DNA from: Thalassotalea euphylliae
GTDB lineage: Bacteria > Pseudomonadota > Gammaproteobacteria > Enterobacterales > Alteromonadaceae
Direction of reading: 5' to 3'
Assembly: GCF_003390375.1 (NCBI RefSeq)
Contig: NZ_QUOT01000001.1
Coordinates: 2,976,001 to 3,040,000 of the forward strand
Length of the DNA stretch: 64,000 nucleotides
Part shown: one piece after another, positions 1 to 9,400 of the stretch
Layout: every line of letters starts with the position of its first letter
Position numbering within the stretch: the stretch's first letter is position 1
The notes under the pieces: generated by a model
Told to the model about the DNA's origin: nothing
The model's database searches: none
The model's input: only the letters and a program-made list of their open reading frames with translations
Program-made: the position numbers and the translations under genes

Positions 1-537
1 ACCGATAGCCGCATGGTGGCCAAAAGTCGCTTTTTTGCGATTGAGCAAATTGATCTTGCCTTTAGCAATGGGCAAACGCGTGAATATGAGCGCATGGCGG
101 GTAGTGGCCGAGGTGCTGTGATGGTGGTACCTATGCTTGATCACGAGACTATGTTGCTAGTGCGAGAGTATTGCGCTGGCACCCACAGTTATGAATTGGG
201 CTTTCCTAAAGGCCTAATTGATCCGGGTGAAACAGGCGAGCAAGCAGCTAATCGCGAATTGCAGGAAGAAATCGGCTACGCAACTGAGCAGTTACAGCAT
301 ATTCACGATGTTGCCATGGCGCCCGCGTTTTTTAATGCTCATATGAAAATCTATCTAGCCACAGGTTTATACCCTTCTCAATTAGAAGGTGACGAGCCCG
401 AGCCTTTGGAAGTGGTGCCATGGCCAATTGCCGACTACCAAAACCTGTTAAGCCAACCTGACTTTAATGAAGCTCGCTCGATTGCCGCATTGATGCTAGT
501 GCGTGACCAATTAGCGCAGCAACAGGAGTTAAAATGA
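1..537 (+). CDS. nudE: ADP compounds hydrolase NudE (5' end outside window)
   Basis: Nudix hydrolase that in E. coli cleaves ADP-ribose, NADH and Ap3A. The full Nudix box is visible: counting from the ATG at 13, Gly67, Glu73, Arg81-Glu82, Glu85-Glu86 and Gly88 have the required spacing. The C-terminal stretch EGDEPEPLEVVPWP is also typical of NudE. The frame is open through the first 12 bases, and E. coli NudE has about 15 more residues before the segment matching VAKSRFF. The real start is therefore probably upstream of the window and the ATG at 13 internal. The stop overlaps the cysQ start by 4 bases (ATGA), implying one operon and coupled translation. Confidence 0.93.
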   Translation, partial: TDSRMVAKSRFFAIEQIDLAFSNGQTREYERMAGSGRGAVMVVPMLDHETMLLVREYCAGTHSYELGFPKGLIDPGETGEQAANRELQEEIGYATEQLQHIHDVAMAPAFFNAHMKIYLATGLYPSQLEGDEPEPLEVVPWPIADYQNLLSQPDFNEARSIAALMLVRDQLAQQQELK

Positions 538-1370
538 CCGAATCACACTCGCTAAGCCCACTGTTAAAAATTGCTATCGACACTGCAAAATTGGCGGGCG
601 AGCAAGTCATGTCATTTTATCGACAGCGAAATTTTACGTCAGAGATCAAAGCTGATGACAGCCCAGTCACTAGTGCTGACCTTGCTGCCAATGAAACGAT
701 CATGGCAGAGCTTCAGCGTTTAACGCCGGATATTCCCATTATTTCTGAAGAAGTCGGCCCACTGCCGTTGGAGCAACGTGGCAAATGGCAGCGCTATTGG
801 TTACTTGATCCGATTGATGGCACCGGTGAGTTTATTATTGGCAGTGGCGACTTTGCGGTAAATATAGCGCTAGTGGAAAATGGCTGGCCAGTGATTGGGG
901 TAATTCATGCGCCGGATCATCATTTAACTTATTATGCCGAAAAAGGTGTGGGGGCGTTCAAAGATAATGGTCAGTCGAGCAAGCAAATTCACGTTGCTCG
1001 TTACGATGAAAAACGCCCCGTTAAAGTAGCGATTAGCCGCCGCCAAGAATTAAGCTTGATGGGGCAATATTTAAATACTGATTTTGAATTTGAGTATATT
1101 GCCCTTGGTAGCTGCTCATTAAAAAATTGCTTAATTGCTGAAGGCGGCGCCGACTGCTATTTGCGCATTGGGCCTACGGGTGAGTGGGACACAGGTGCCA
1201 GCCAGTGTATTTTAGAGCAAGCGGGTGGCACTATTATTGACAGTGAATTTCAGTCACTTAGCTACAATGAACGCCACTCATTAATGAATCCTGATTTTTT
1301 GAGCTTGGGGGCTGGTGAGTTTCCTTGGCAACAGATCATTAAACCACATCGCGCAGATCGCGAGTTTTAA
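534..1370 (+). CDS. cysQ: 3'(2'),5'-bisphosphate nucleotidase CysQ
   Basis: Inositol-monophosphatase-fold enzyme that hydrolyses 3'-phosphoadenosine 5'-phosphate, a by-product of sulfate assimilation, to AMP. Metal-binding motifs are present: SEE at residues 71-73, DPIDGTGEF beginning at Asp92, and a C-terminal GEWDTGASQ motif. The 278-residue length is slightly above E. coli CysQ (246). The ATG overlaps the nudE stop. Both proteins turn over adenine nucleotides, which fits the shared operon. The family also includes SuhB-type phosphatases, but the DPIDGTGEF form and the nudE pairing favour CysQ. Confidence 0.92.
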   Translation: MTESHSLSPLLKIAIDTAKLAGEQVMSFYRQRNFTSEIKADDSPVTSADLAANETIMAELQRLTPDIPIISEEVGPLPLEQRGKWQRYWLLDPIDGTGEFIIGSGDFAVNIALVENGWPVIGVIHAPDHHLTYYAEKGVGAFKDNGQSSKQIHVARYDEKRPVKVAISRRQELSLMGQYLNTDFEFEYIALGSCSLKNCLIAEGGADCYLRIGPTGEWDTGASQCILEQAGGTIIDSEFQSLSYNERHSLMNPDFLSLGAGEFPWQQIIKPHRADREF

Positions 1371-1441
1371 CGGTCGCTATTGTGTAGCTAGAGCAAGTCA
1401 TATATCCAAGCAATAGCGATAATTAAATCCAAGGAAGAGTT

Positions 1442-2038
1442 ATGCGACGTTTACTTATTCTCACTGTATTAGTTCATTGCTTGAGTTTGCTGTTCTCGCT
1501 GCCGGTGTTTGCCGGCTGGCAGCTCAACAGTAGCGAGTCTCAGCTAAATTTTGTTACCACGAAAAATAGCGAAGTCGCAGAAGTTCACAGCTTTGAAAAT
1601 CTGACTGGCGATATCAATAAACAAGGGCAAGTGAGCTTTAAGGTCAGCCTAGCAAGTGTCGATACTGCGATCCCTATCCGCGATGAACGCATGCAGAAGT
1701 ATTTATTCAAACTTGATACCTTTGCTAGCGCAGACTTTACTGGTGAGGTTGATATTCGCTTTATTGAAGCTTTGCCAGCTGGGCAAGTGAAATACCTACC
1801 GTTATCAGGGAATATCCACCTTCATGGCAACAAGCAAGCAGTGACGATGAAAGTACAGCTGATTAAGCTTACGAAAAATCGTTTTGTCGTTAACACGGTA
1901 AAGCCATTAATAATCAATGCCAACCAATACAATTTGGTGGCAGGTGTTGAAAAGCTCAGAACGATCGCGGGGCTGAGCAATATAAGCAATGCGGTACCAG
2001 TCACATTTAATTTATTATTCGAATACCAAACAAAGTAA
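1442..2038 (+). CDS. YceI-family periplasmic protein
   Basis: A 198-residue secreted protein of the YceI family, a lipocalin-like beta-barrel that binds isoprenoid or fatty amphiphilic ligands in characterised members. Residues 1-24 form a signal peptide ending in VFA before GWQLNSSES. The typical YceI pattern follows: a W-L-x-S-x-S strand, a short FENLTG segment, and RDERMQKYLF before the FASADFTGEV strand. A good ribosome-binding site (AAGGAAG) precedes the ATG. It stands alone, 71 bases after cysQ. The ligand cannot be told from sequence. Confidence 0.85.
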   Translation: MRRLLILTVLVHCLSLLFSLPVFAGWQLNSSESQLNFVTTKNSEVAEVHSFENLTGDINKQGQVSFKVSLASVDTAIPIRDERMQKYLFKLDTFASADFTGEVDIRFIEALPAGQVKYLPLSGNIHLHGNKQAVTMKVQLIKLTKNRFVVNTVKPLIINANQYNLVAGVEKLRTIAGLSNISNAVPVTFNLLFEYQTK

Positions 2039-2275
2039 TTTAACCTCAGCTCTGGATAACTAATGTGCTTCTAGCGGCTATTTTTACTGCTACCAGCGTT
2101 AAATTTACTTGCAATAGACCAGCTACTGGCGCGCAAATTTGCCTTGATATCAGCAAAAATTTCTCGCCAGAAGATAATGGTGAGCATAACTATCTGGATT
2201 ATTTGTTATTCACTATTTCTTAACCAAACCTGAGGTTAATTTAGCGAAACATAAACTCTCATTCTTCACTACCTA

Positions 2276-3850
2276 TTAACCATGTTTAGCTTCAGCAAGC
2301 GGGCAAAATAAAACACTGTGTTCGCTTTTTAACACCTTTTCAATTGGCATTGGGTGAGCGTATACATAACCTTGTATCGCATCGCAGCCTAGTTCTCGTA
2401 GCTTGCTTAATTGAACTTGCGTTTCAACACCTTCTGCAACAACACTAAGGTTCATGTTTTTCGCTAGCATTAAAATATATTCGACCAGTTGCTCGTCTTT
2501 GTCGGATTTATTGAGTTGATTGATAAAGTGTTTGTCTATTTTTAGACGGTCAGCCTGCAGCTCGCGTAAGCGAATTAAAGAAGAGTATCCAGTGCCAAAG
2601 TCGTCGATGGCAATGCTAATACCAAGCTTTTTAAGCTCAGATATTTGGGCTATCGCTCTTTCAAAGTTGCTCACTATAGCGAATTCTGTAATTTCAAGCT
2701 CAAGCTGATTGGCTGGAAAGTGCAGCTTGTTGAGTAAGTTACTAATGACGGGAACTAGATTATTTTGGTGAAACTGGCGCGGAGAAAGGTTTATTGATAA
2801 CGATTGGTCACTAGCGAGTATAGGCTGCATTTCAGATAGTACTTGCTTTAGCACCCATAGGCCGATTTGCTCAATTTGGCCAGACTCTTCTGCAACATGA
2901 ATAAAGTCATCGGGCGAAATAAACTGTCCAGCTGTTTGCCAACGCAATAATGCTTCATAACCTATTAACTTACCTGTTTTCAGGCTAGCTTGAGGTTGGT
3001 ATTGAATATGAAACTCATGCTGATCAATTGCCCTTTTTAAGCCTGTTTCTATGTTATAGCGTTGTGTTAGTTGTTCACGTATTTGCTCATCGTAGAAGGT
3101 AATGTCTCCCTTTCTTAGCTTTTTCGCATGATACATTGCAGAGTCAGCAGCTTTAAGCAACTCAGCTTGGCATGTTGCATCTTTTGGGTAGAGCGCAATA
3201 CCAATACTAAATGTCACTTTGACTTCATTTAAATCGAGCAAATAGGGCTGTTGCTGCACTTGGCACAATTTATTGGTGATAGCCTCTAATTGAGCCAATT
3301 CCTTATAATTGATGAGCAGTAAGAATTCATCTCCCCCTAATCTGCCAACCGTATCATCAGCCCCAACACATTGACGTAATCGGTTACCAACTTGTTTTAG
3401 TAATGAATCCCCTAAAGCATGGCCATACGTGTCGTTGATGACTTTAAAGTTATCGAAATCAATAAAGGCAACTGCCAATTTATTGCCGGTCTTTTCATAG
3501 TTTTTCAGTAATACCGCAAGCCTATTTGTCGAAAGGGCGCGATTTGGTAAATGAGTTACTCCGTCGAAAAAAGCAAGATTTGTTATTTCTCGATTCAGCT
3601 TTTTGATGTCTTGCATACGTCTGAATGTATAGATACTGCCGACTGCGCCCAAATAAAACACAAAGAGCAATATTTCGTCGAGATCCCAATCTTCATACGC
3701 TCGAGTAAATTCAAATAACAATTCAAAGGCTTCAATTTCCGATATTAAGGTTAATAGTGTTAACCCCGACACGAAAAAGAGAGCAATGAACAGTTCAACT
3801 TGAGCGCGTTTTCTTAGTTTTTTAGAGAGTGTTGTTTGGCTTGGCAACAT
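2276..3850 (-). CDS. Membrane GGDEF/EAL c-di-GMP enzyme
   Basis: A 524-residue inner-membrane protein with two transmembrane helices (about residues 20-38 and 60-76), a GGDEF domain (about 88-255) and an EAL domain (about 265-510). The cyclase motif GGDEF is intact at 172-176. The EAL signature (YEALLRW, 298-304), the loop DDFGTGYSSL, an IDK lysine and AEGVE are present, so phosphodiesterase activity is expected. The RxxD product-inhibition site upstream of GGDEF is missing its Arg (GADD). There is almost no periplasmic domain between the helices, so any signal is probably membrane-borne or cytoplasmic. It is a single gene transcribed away from the acylase gene. Confidence 0.92.
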   Translation of the reverse strand: MLPSQTTLSKKLRKRAQVELFIALFFVSGLTLLTLISEIEAFELLFEFTRAYEDWDLDEILLFVFYLGAVGSIYTFRRMQDIKKLNREITNLAFFDGVTHLPNRALSTNRLAVLLKNYEKTGNKLAVAFIDFDNFKVINDTYGHALGDSLLKQVGNRLRQCVGADDTVGRLGGDEFLLLINYKELAQLEAITNKLCQVQQQPYLLDLNEVKVTFSIGIALYPKDATCQAELLKAADSAMYHAKKLRKGDITFYDEQIREQLTQRYNIETGLKRAIDQHEFHIQYQPQASLKTGKLIGYEALLRWQTAGQFISPDDFIHVAEESGQIEQIGLWVLKQVLSEMQPILASDQSLSINLSPRQFHQNNLVPVISNLLNKLHFPANQLELEITEFAIVSNFERAIAQISELKKLGISIAIDDFGTGYSSLIRLRELQADRLKIDKHFINQLNKSDKDEQLVEYILMLAKNMNLSVVAEGVETQVQLSKLRELGCDAIQGYVYAHPMPIEKVLKSEHSVLFCPLAEAKHG

Positions 3851-4258
3851 AAAAGCGCTCCTTGCTAAGACTATTCAACCAGTATAGGGGATTCATAGCG
3901 AAAGTGATAAAATAGGTTATGAGCTGATACTTAATGGCAATCTAGTTCAAATAAATTAATTAGCGCCATTTACCCCTTGAAGTAAATCCAATAAGCCACG
4001 TTATTTACCTTTCGAATTATCTTTAGCCCAGAGTTTTGGGTGTTTTTTAAAGAACTCCTTATTTTTCATAGCTGTTTTGATGACAACTTTCGTTCAGAAG
4101 GCGAATAGTTAGCTATTAGTGATGCTTATTTGAGCAATTCAATTCGCTATGCTACAAAATAATTCATGTATGGCATTTGGGGAAATGCCTGCATCAATCT
4201 AAAAAAATAAATATATACAAAGACATACAACAAGGCATAAGCAAAAGAGGAACGTATT
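3851..4258. other. Intergenic region between divergent GGDEF/EAL and acylase genes
   Basis: This 408-base AT-rich spacer must hold the promoters of both flanking genes. No convincing -35/-10 pair, coding frame with a ribosome-binding site, or strong hairpin was found by eye. An AGAGGAA ribosome-binding site at about 4246-4252 serves the TTG start at 4259. Confidence 0.5.
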
Positions 4259-6826
4259 TTGATATCACTAAACTCACCTGTAAAAGGTTTGAGTAAGCTC
4301 AGGCTACTTAAGCCCATCTCATTACTGTCTTTTTCAATTTTATTGAGCGCCTGTGGAAATGGCGATTTTAAATATAATAGTCAACCAAGTTTTGAACCGC
4401 CGACGCCAGAAGTACCGCAGCCACCAATGCCAGTTGATGTAGTACCGGCATTTGCACCTGACGGTCAGCTTAGCGCCAATATTCGTTGGACAGACTTTGG
4501 TGTGCCGCATGTTAAAGCCGATAACTTAGAGAGCTTGGCTTATGGTGTTGGTTATGCATTTGCCAGAGATAATATCTGTATTTTGGCGGATCAAATTCTT
4601 AAATATAACTCTGAGCGCGCTAAATATTATGGCCCTGATATGGTGCCTGGATCTGGCGATTCCGAGCACTTAATTAGTGATTTTGGCTTTCTTACTCTAG
4701 ATATTCGAAATATCGCTCAAAATAGTATTCGTGGCATGTCGGCTAATTCACAGGCGATGCTGTCAGGCTATGCGCAGGGTTACAACAAGTATCTTGCTGA
4801 TACTGGCGCAGAGAATATTGACCCTGCGTGTGCTGGGCAGCCGTGGGTACAGCCAATCAGTGACCTTGACATGTTAACTTACTCCTTGGGGATTGCGCAT
4901 TTACCTGGCGCTGCGAACTTCTTAGGAGCAATGTTTGCTGCCGCGCCTGAAGGTGAATCATTTTTACCCTTTCCAAAAGGGAGTAAAGCGGCGAAAGCAG
5001 CTGCTGTAGAGCTACCTTTTAAAATTGACCCGAAAGTGACGATGCCAGAGATAAACGAGCAAGAGCTTGGCTCTAATGGCTGGGGGCTAGGTAAAGACAA
5101 AACTGCTAATGGTAAAGGTATGGTTTTGGCAAATCCTCACTTTCCTCATACAGGCAATCTCAGATTCTGGCAATTTCATTCAACCATCCCTGGCTATATG
5201 AATGTCATGGGCGGTTCGCTGATGGGTGTGCCAGGGGTTGTGAATATTGGTTTTAATGAGAACGTTGCTTGGACACATACGTTTTCTACCGCTGAGCATT
5301 TTGTCTTGTATCAGTTAACATTAAACGAGGGCGACCCTAGTCAGTTGTCACAAGTCGTCGATGGGGTAAACCGTCCGATTACTCGCCGCGAATTAGTGAT
5401 TGATGTGGCAGTGGCGCCGGGGCAAACCATTCAACTAGCGAAAAACAGATACTCAACTCATCAAGGGCCTATGGTTGTTGTGCCCGGCGCATTTGAATGG
5501 GGGCCAGATGGTGATGCATACGCGATTAAAGATGCTAATACCGCCAATTTAGACATCGTTGATCACTGGCTGGCAATGAACCTTGCCACCAACATGGACG
5601 AATTTAAGCAAGCGTTTAGAGATCATGACGGTGTTATTTTTAACAACACCATGGCGGCAGATCGTGAAGGTAGTGTCTTTTACATTGATGATTCAACCGT
5701 ACCGTTTTTAACCGATACTGCGATAACTGAGTTAACAACCAATCCGTTATTGATCGGCGCTAAACAACAAGCAGGCTTTACCATTTTGCCAGCCTTTATT
5801 TCGGCGTTCGATTTTGACCGACCGGTTCCTTTTGAACAAGCACCGAAATATTCAGGCACTGACTATGTGCAAAACTCTAACGACAGCTTTTGGCTAACGA
5901 ATGCACAAGCGCCAATTACTGGTGTTTCGCCGCTTTATGGGCAAGTGGATAATCAACAATCTTTGCGTTCGCGTATGGCGCACAAATTGTTGGCAGACGC
6001 TGCTGGCAGTGATGGTTTATTTACGCCAGAAGAAGTGGAACAAGCACTGCTCGGTAATCGCAATTATTTGGGTGAAGCTGTACTGAGTGACTTATTAGCA
6101 ATGTGTCAAAACCAAGGCAATACACCTGTTAATGTTGATGGCCAAAATGTCGATATTAGCGCAGGCTGCAGTGCATTGGCGCAATGGGACGGCACAATGA
6201 ACCTAAACAGTAGTGCCGGCCACCTGTTCCGCGAGTTTGCTTTTCAATTTAATCTAGCGCCGCAATGGCAAAATGATTTCGATCCGGCTAACCCGATAAC
6301 AACACCAAATACATTGGCTGCAACCCCTGAGGTGTTAACTCAGTTTGCACGGGCAATTATGACGGTGGAATCAGCAGGCATAGCATTGGATGAGGTGTTA
6401 GGTACGGTTCAGTTTGTTGAGCGCAGTACACCGGATGGTCAAGCTACCGGCGTGAAAATTCCATGGGCTGGGGCGCATAATATTGAAGGTGGTTTTAATG
6501 TCTTTAGAGCTGCTACCAGTAATAATGGCACCTTATTGCCACGCCATACATACCCAACACTGCCAAATACCATGATGAGTGTCGAAGGTGAAGGCTACCA
6601 TATTAATTATGGTAGTAGCTGGATGACAGTAGTGAACTTTACTGATGAAGGGCCAGTGGCTCGTGGCTTGTTAAGTTATTCGCAGTCGCATGCGTTTGGA
6701 GCGGATCATAATTTAGATCAAACCATGCTGTACTCTCAGCAGCCGCAATTAAGACCACTTCGCTTTACCGAAGAAGACATTGAAAATAATAAAATAGGTG
6801 AAATTACAATCACTTCTGGGCAATAA
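4259..6826 (+). CDS. Penicillin/AHL-acylase family lipoprotein (PvdQ-like)
   Basis: An 855-residue Ntn-hydrolase precursor of the penicillin-amidase family, which splits amide bonds after self-cleavage into alpha and beta chains. The N-terminus is a lipoprotein signal with a lipobox (LLSAC, Cys32). The predicted nucleophile is Ser272 in GSNGWGLG, where the spacer would be cut so that Ser becomes the beta-chain N-terminus. Downstream blocks (ANPHFPHTG, NIGFNENVAWTHT, DYVQNSNDSFWLTN, GPVARGLLSYSQS) closely resemble aculeacin/acyl-homoserine-lactone acylases such as PvdQ. The start is TTG, supported by AGAGGAA 7-8 bases upstream and the signal peptide. No luxI or luxR lies nearby, so the substrate (quorum signal, lipopeptide or antibiotic) is open. 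Confidence 0.9.
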   Translation: MISLNSPVKGLSKLRLLKPISLLSFSILLSACGNGDFKYNSQPSFEPPTPEVPQPPMPVDVVPAFAPDGQLSANIRWTDFGVPHVKADNLESLAYGVGYAFARDNICILADQILKYNSERAKYYGPDMVPGSGDSEHLISDFGFLTLDIRNIAQNSIRGMSANSQAMLSGYAQGYNKYLADTGAENIDPACAGQPWVQPISDLDMLTYSLGIAHLPGAANFLGAMFAAAPEGESFLPFPKGSKAAKAAAVELPFKIDPKVTMPEINEQELGSNGWGLGKDKTANGKGMVLANPHFPHTGNLRFWQFHSTIPGYMNVMGGSLMGVPGVVNIGFNENVAWTHTFSTAEHFVLYQLTLNEGDPSQLSQVVDGVNRPITRRELVIDVAVAPGQTIQLAKNRYSTHQGPMVVVPGAFEWGPDGDAYAIKDANTANLDIVDHWLAMNLATNMDEFKQAFRDHDGVIFNNTMAADREGSVFYIDDSTVPFLTDTAITELTTNPLLIGAKQQAGFTILPAFISAFDFDRPVPFEQAPKYSGTDYVQNSNDSFWLTNAQAPITGVSPLYGQVDNQQSLRSRMAHKLLADAAGSDGLFTPEEVEQALLGNRNYLGEAVLSDLLAMCQNQGNTPVNVDGQNVDISAGCSALAQWDGTMNLNSSAGHLFREFAFQFNLAPQWQNDFDPANPITTPNTLAATPEVLTQFARAIMTVESAGIALDEVLGTVQFVERSTPDGQATGVKIPWAGAHNIEGGFNVFRAATSNNGTLLPRHTYPTLPNTMMSVEGEGYHINYGSSWMTVVNFTDEGPVARGLLSYSQSHAFGADHNLDQTMLYSQQPQLRPLRFTEEDIENNKIGEITITSGQ

Positions 6827-6852
6827 TAGCTCAAGTGGCCAATAAATGTTCT

Positions 6853-6877
6853 AAAAGCCAACGTAAAGTTGGCTTTT
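6853..6877 (+). terminator. Rho-independent terminator of the acylase gene
   Basis: A perfect 10-bp inverted repeat (AAAAGCCAAC / GTTGGCTTTT) with a 5-base loop lies 26 bases after the acylase stop. The right arm ends in TTTT. Confidence 0.85.
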
Positions 6878-6880
6878 ATG

Positions 6881-7075
6881 TATAGGACATACGGTATGCC
6901 ACACTGGTGGACGCTAGAGAGACAGGACGTCAATGAGTGGCGATGTATAGGACATACGGTATGCTGCACTGGTGGACGCTAGAGAGACAGGACGTCAATG
7001 AGTGGTGAGGTATGGGGCATACGGTATGCCACTTTAATGAAATGAAAAATGATATAGACAGGATGTCTCTATGTG
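6881..7075. repeat. 65-bp intergenic tandem repeat, two full units and one decayed unit
   Basis: Unit 1 (6881-6945) and unit 2 (6946-7010) are nearly identical, differing at only a few positions. A third unit starts at 7011, matches for about 22 bases, then decays, with GACAGGATGTCT recognisable near 7057. Each unit starts with a palindromic core around CATACGGTATG; in unit 3 it is a perfect 7-bp inverted repeat (GGCATAC at 7016-7022, GTATGCC at 7024-7030) around one G. No open frame or ribosome-binding site supports coding. It may be a dispersed intergenic repeat of this genome. Confidence 0.85.
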
Positions 7076-7124
7076 ATCAGATGGTCACGGCTTCAATCAA
7101 AAAATAACAATAATAAAAATTATC

Positions 7125-8027
7125 ATGACGCCATTACTTCAGACACCGGCACCGAAGTTTCGGTTGCTTACGAGATTACTCTGCAATTTATTGATAAGCC
7201 GAGCACACATAAGAAAACATGCTAACAAAAGTAAACTGACGAATAACAAGCTCGTTAATCAGCAAAGTGATTTATCTGCTTGCTTGCCGAGTAATAGCTT
7301 TACGCCGCTTGCCATTCGCCTTAATGGATTAGCAGCTGACAATTCACGCCAACTAGGCTTTAAGCAACTCTTTAATTGCCAAACCTTACCAATAAGCTAC
7401 TTGTTTATAGAAAGCTATCGCTATCTTGGGCAGTTGTTATTGCAGGCTAAGCTGCCAAGCGGTCTGATAGGTTTGATTCATATGGGTGCTAGTTTTGAGG
7501 AACAACAGCCAGTAAGTTGGCAACAGCCGTTTGACTTGATATTGAGCCTAATAGGCTGTCAGGCAAGCGACAAAGGCTTGGTTTACCGTATTCGAATTGA
7601 GATGTTGCAGAACGACAATGTTTGCCTTACTAGCGAGCATCAGTTGTTAGATAAATTTAAAGACTATCAACGGGGTGAAAGAAGGCGGCAGTTCGATGTA
7701 GCGAACGCGCTTTCAGCAGTGGCTTATCAAACATTGACGCCAGTGTTAGCACGCAAATATGCTAAGCTATCAGGCGACTATAACCCCATTCATTTGCAGC
7801 CTTGGCTGGCTAAAATGTTAGGAATGCATGCTTGTGTGATACACGGTATGTATCAGATGCATTGGGCGCTAGTGAATACTGACAAGTCTTATCAAAAAGT
7901 GACAGCACACTTTAACAAAGCCTGTTATCTGCCGCGCAAGGTGAGTTTAGTTGAGCAATCAGGTAATAAACTGGCGGTATTCTCAAACTACTTTACCGAG
8001 CGTCATATGCAACTAACGCTTGAATAG
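7125..8027 (+). CDS. MaoC-like dehydratase domain protein
   Basis: A 300-residue protein with a C-terminal MaoC/hydratase-2 hot-dog domain. The signature YAKLSGDYNPIHL carries the catalytic pair Asp219 and His224, followed by HGMYQMHWALV. Family members hydrate trans-2-enoyl-CoA thioesters. The N-terminal ~190 residues probably form a second, degenerate hot dog preceded by a basic Arg/Lys-rich segment (about residues 11-40). The first ATG has no clear ribosome-binding site, so the start is uncertain and some of the basic N-terminus may be untranslated. It is monocistronic and convergent with yheU. The substrate is unknown. Confidence 0.78.
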   Translation: MTPLLQTPAPKFRLLTRLLCNLLISRAHIRKHANKSKLTNNKLVNQQSDLSACLPSNSFTPLAIRLNGLAADNSRQLGFKQLFNCQTLPISYLFIESYRYLGQLLLQAKLPSGLIGLIHMGASFEEQQPVSWQQPFDLILSLIGCQASDKGLVYRIRIEMLQNDNVCLTSEHQLLDKFKDYQRGERRRQFDVANALSAVAYQTLTPVLARKYAKLSGDYNPIHLQPWLAKMLGMHACVIHGMYQMHWALVNTDKSYQKVTAHFNKACYLPRKVSLVEQSGNKLAVFSNYFTERHMQLTLE

Positions 8028-8053
8028 TCCTAGTGCTGATTGGCAAAAGTGCT

Positions 8054-8290
8054 TTACTCCGATGCAGATAAATATTGCTCAACTTCTGTATGAGGGATGA
8101 TATTGACTGTTTCATAGAGCTCTGAATAGACGATCACGGCTTCTCCGCTCGCTAATTGTTGCCTTACTTGCGCAATTTTTTGCGTGAGTTCGACATCTTC
8201 TAAACCGTAGTCGGTACCTTCTCGCAGTACAAATTCTTGGATTAGCTTTGTTAATGTCTCGGGCTGTATTTCTTGATGGGGAATAATCAT
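8054..8290 (-). CDS. yheU: YheU family protein
   Basis: A 78-residue protein matching E. coli YheU over its length: VLREGTDYG, a GEAVIVYSELYETVNI block and a hydrophilic C-terminus. Function is unknown. The start is placed at the ATG of MIIPHQ (8290) and not at an earlier in-frame codon, because homology begins there and because this ATG overlaps the yheT stop in a 4-base ATGA junction, a sign of translational coupling. yheT-yheU is also an ordered pair in E. coli. Confidence 0.88.
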   Translation of the reverse strand: MIIPHQEIQPETLTKLIQEFVLREGTDYGLEDVELTQKIAQVRQQLASGEAVIVYSELYETVNIIPHTEVEQYLSASE

Positions 8291-9258
8291 AAAAACTGAC
8301 TCAAATAGGCAGGTGCGCGTTGTTCTAACCAATAAATTGGGTTTAACGGGTTTTTGCCCGCAATAAAACCGACATGCCCACCTTTTTCACTAATCTCAAA
8401 ATCTATATGCTCAGGCAGTGGTTGATCCGGCACGATATGCTGATGATCCAAAAACGGATCGTCAGCGGCATGAATAAATAGACAAGGAACATTAATTTTG
8501 GCCATCACGGGCTTACCACTGGCACGTTGATAGTAGTCTTCAGCGCTTGCAAAACCATTTACGGGAGCGGTAACCATATGATCAAAATCCCATAGCTCTT
8601 TGACTTTTTCCAGTCGGCTTGGATTGATTTCAGGTAACAATTGCTGTTCAACTTTAACTAAGGTGCTGGCTTTTAACATATCGACCAAGTACTTCTGATA
8701 GATACGTGAACTACCTTTGGCAATACGACGGCTGCAACTGGTTAAATCTAGTGGCGCACAGATCACGGTTGCAGCTTGATAAGGGTGATCTTGGTGCTCG
8801 GCTAAATAACGGGTTAACACATTTCCGCCTAATGAAAAGCCAACTGCTGCTTTTGGAGCCTGTGGGTAAAGATTTTGCAGCCAATTTGATAAGAAGTTGA
8901 TATCACGAGTATCACCTGAGTGATAAGAACGTCCATGGCGATTAGGGCGCCCACTGCAGCCGCGAAAATGCATCAGCACACCTATCCAACCCGCATTCTT
9001 AATTGCGGTTAACATGCCTTTCGCATAATGGCTATCGGCTGACCCTTCAAGGCCATGCAATACAACCACAATCGGTTTTGCACTATTTCGCTCGGGCAAT
9101 TCTGTCCACGCTAAATCGATAAAGTCATCGTCGGGCGTTTCAAGGCTTGATTTGTGCAGTGCGATACGCTGATGTTTGCGAAAATACTTAGCCAAAATAG
9201 TTTGCAAGTGAGCGTTGCTAAGCCACCACGCTGGTTTAAATGAGCTGTTGATTATCAT
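8287..9258 (-). CDS. yheT: YheT-family alpha/beta hydrolase
   Basis: A 323-residue alpha/beta hydrolase of the YheT/EMB8 family. The nucleophile elbow is GFSLGGN with Ser142. The oxyanion-side motif HGLEGSADSHYAKG, the acid region HAADDPFLD and the GGHVGF histidine are in the expected order, so the catalytic triad looks complete. No signal peptide is seen, so it should be cytosolic or membrane-peripheral. Physiological substrates of YheT are not established. It is upstream of and coupled to yheU. In E. coli yheS directly precedes yheT; here three unrelated genes lie between them. Confidence 0.9.
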   Translation of the reverse strand: MIINSSFKPAWWLSNAHLQTILAKYFRKHQRIALHKSSLETPDDDFIDLAWTELPERNSAKPIVVVLHGLEGSADSHYAKGMLTAIKNAGWIGVLMHFRGCSGRPNRHGRSYHSGDTRDINFLSNWLQNLYPQAPKAAVGFSLGGNVLTRYLAEHQDHPYQAATVICAPLDLTSCSRRIAKGSSRIYQKYLVDMLKASTLVKVEQQLLPEINPSRLEKVKELWDFDHMVTAPVNGFASAEDYYQRASGKPVMAKINVPCLFIHAADDPFLDHQHIVPDQPLPEHIDFEISEKGGHVGFIAGKNPLNPIYWLEQRAPAYLSQFL

Positions 9259-9295
9259 CTTGGCTGTATTTTTGAAAATAAGTTATGAAAAGAAA

Positions 9296-9328
9296 AAGCC
9301 TACCCCATGACACTCATGGGGTAGGCTT
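9296..9328 (-). terminator. Rho-independent terminator of the flagellin-like gene
   Basis: A perfect 15-bp stem (AAGCCTACCCCATGA / its complement) with a CAC loop. On the minus strand it is followed by TTTTTCTTTTC, so it ends leftward transcription from the flagellin-like gene and insulates yheT. Confidence 0.88.
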
Positions 9329-9400
9329 GATTATACGGATATTAGCTTGAGATAGAACAGTTGTGTTTGTATTAAGGTATCTGCTTTACAGGCAATTGAA

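Noticed and set aside
6881..7030. CRISPR array
   Set aside because: The units are contiguous 65-bp tandem copies without unique spacers, and no cas genes are present.
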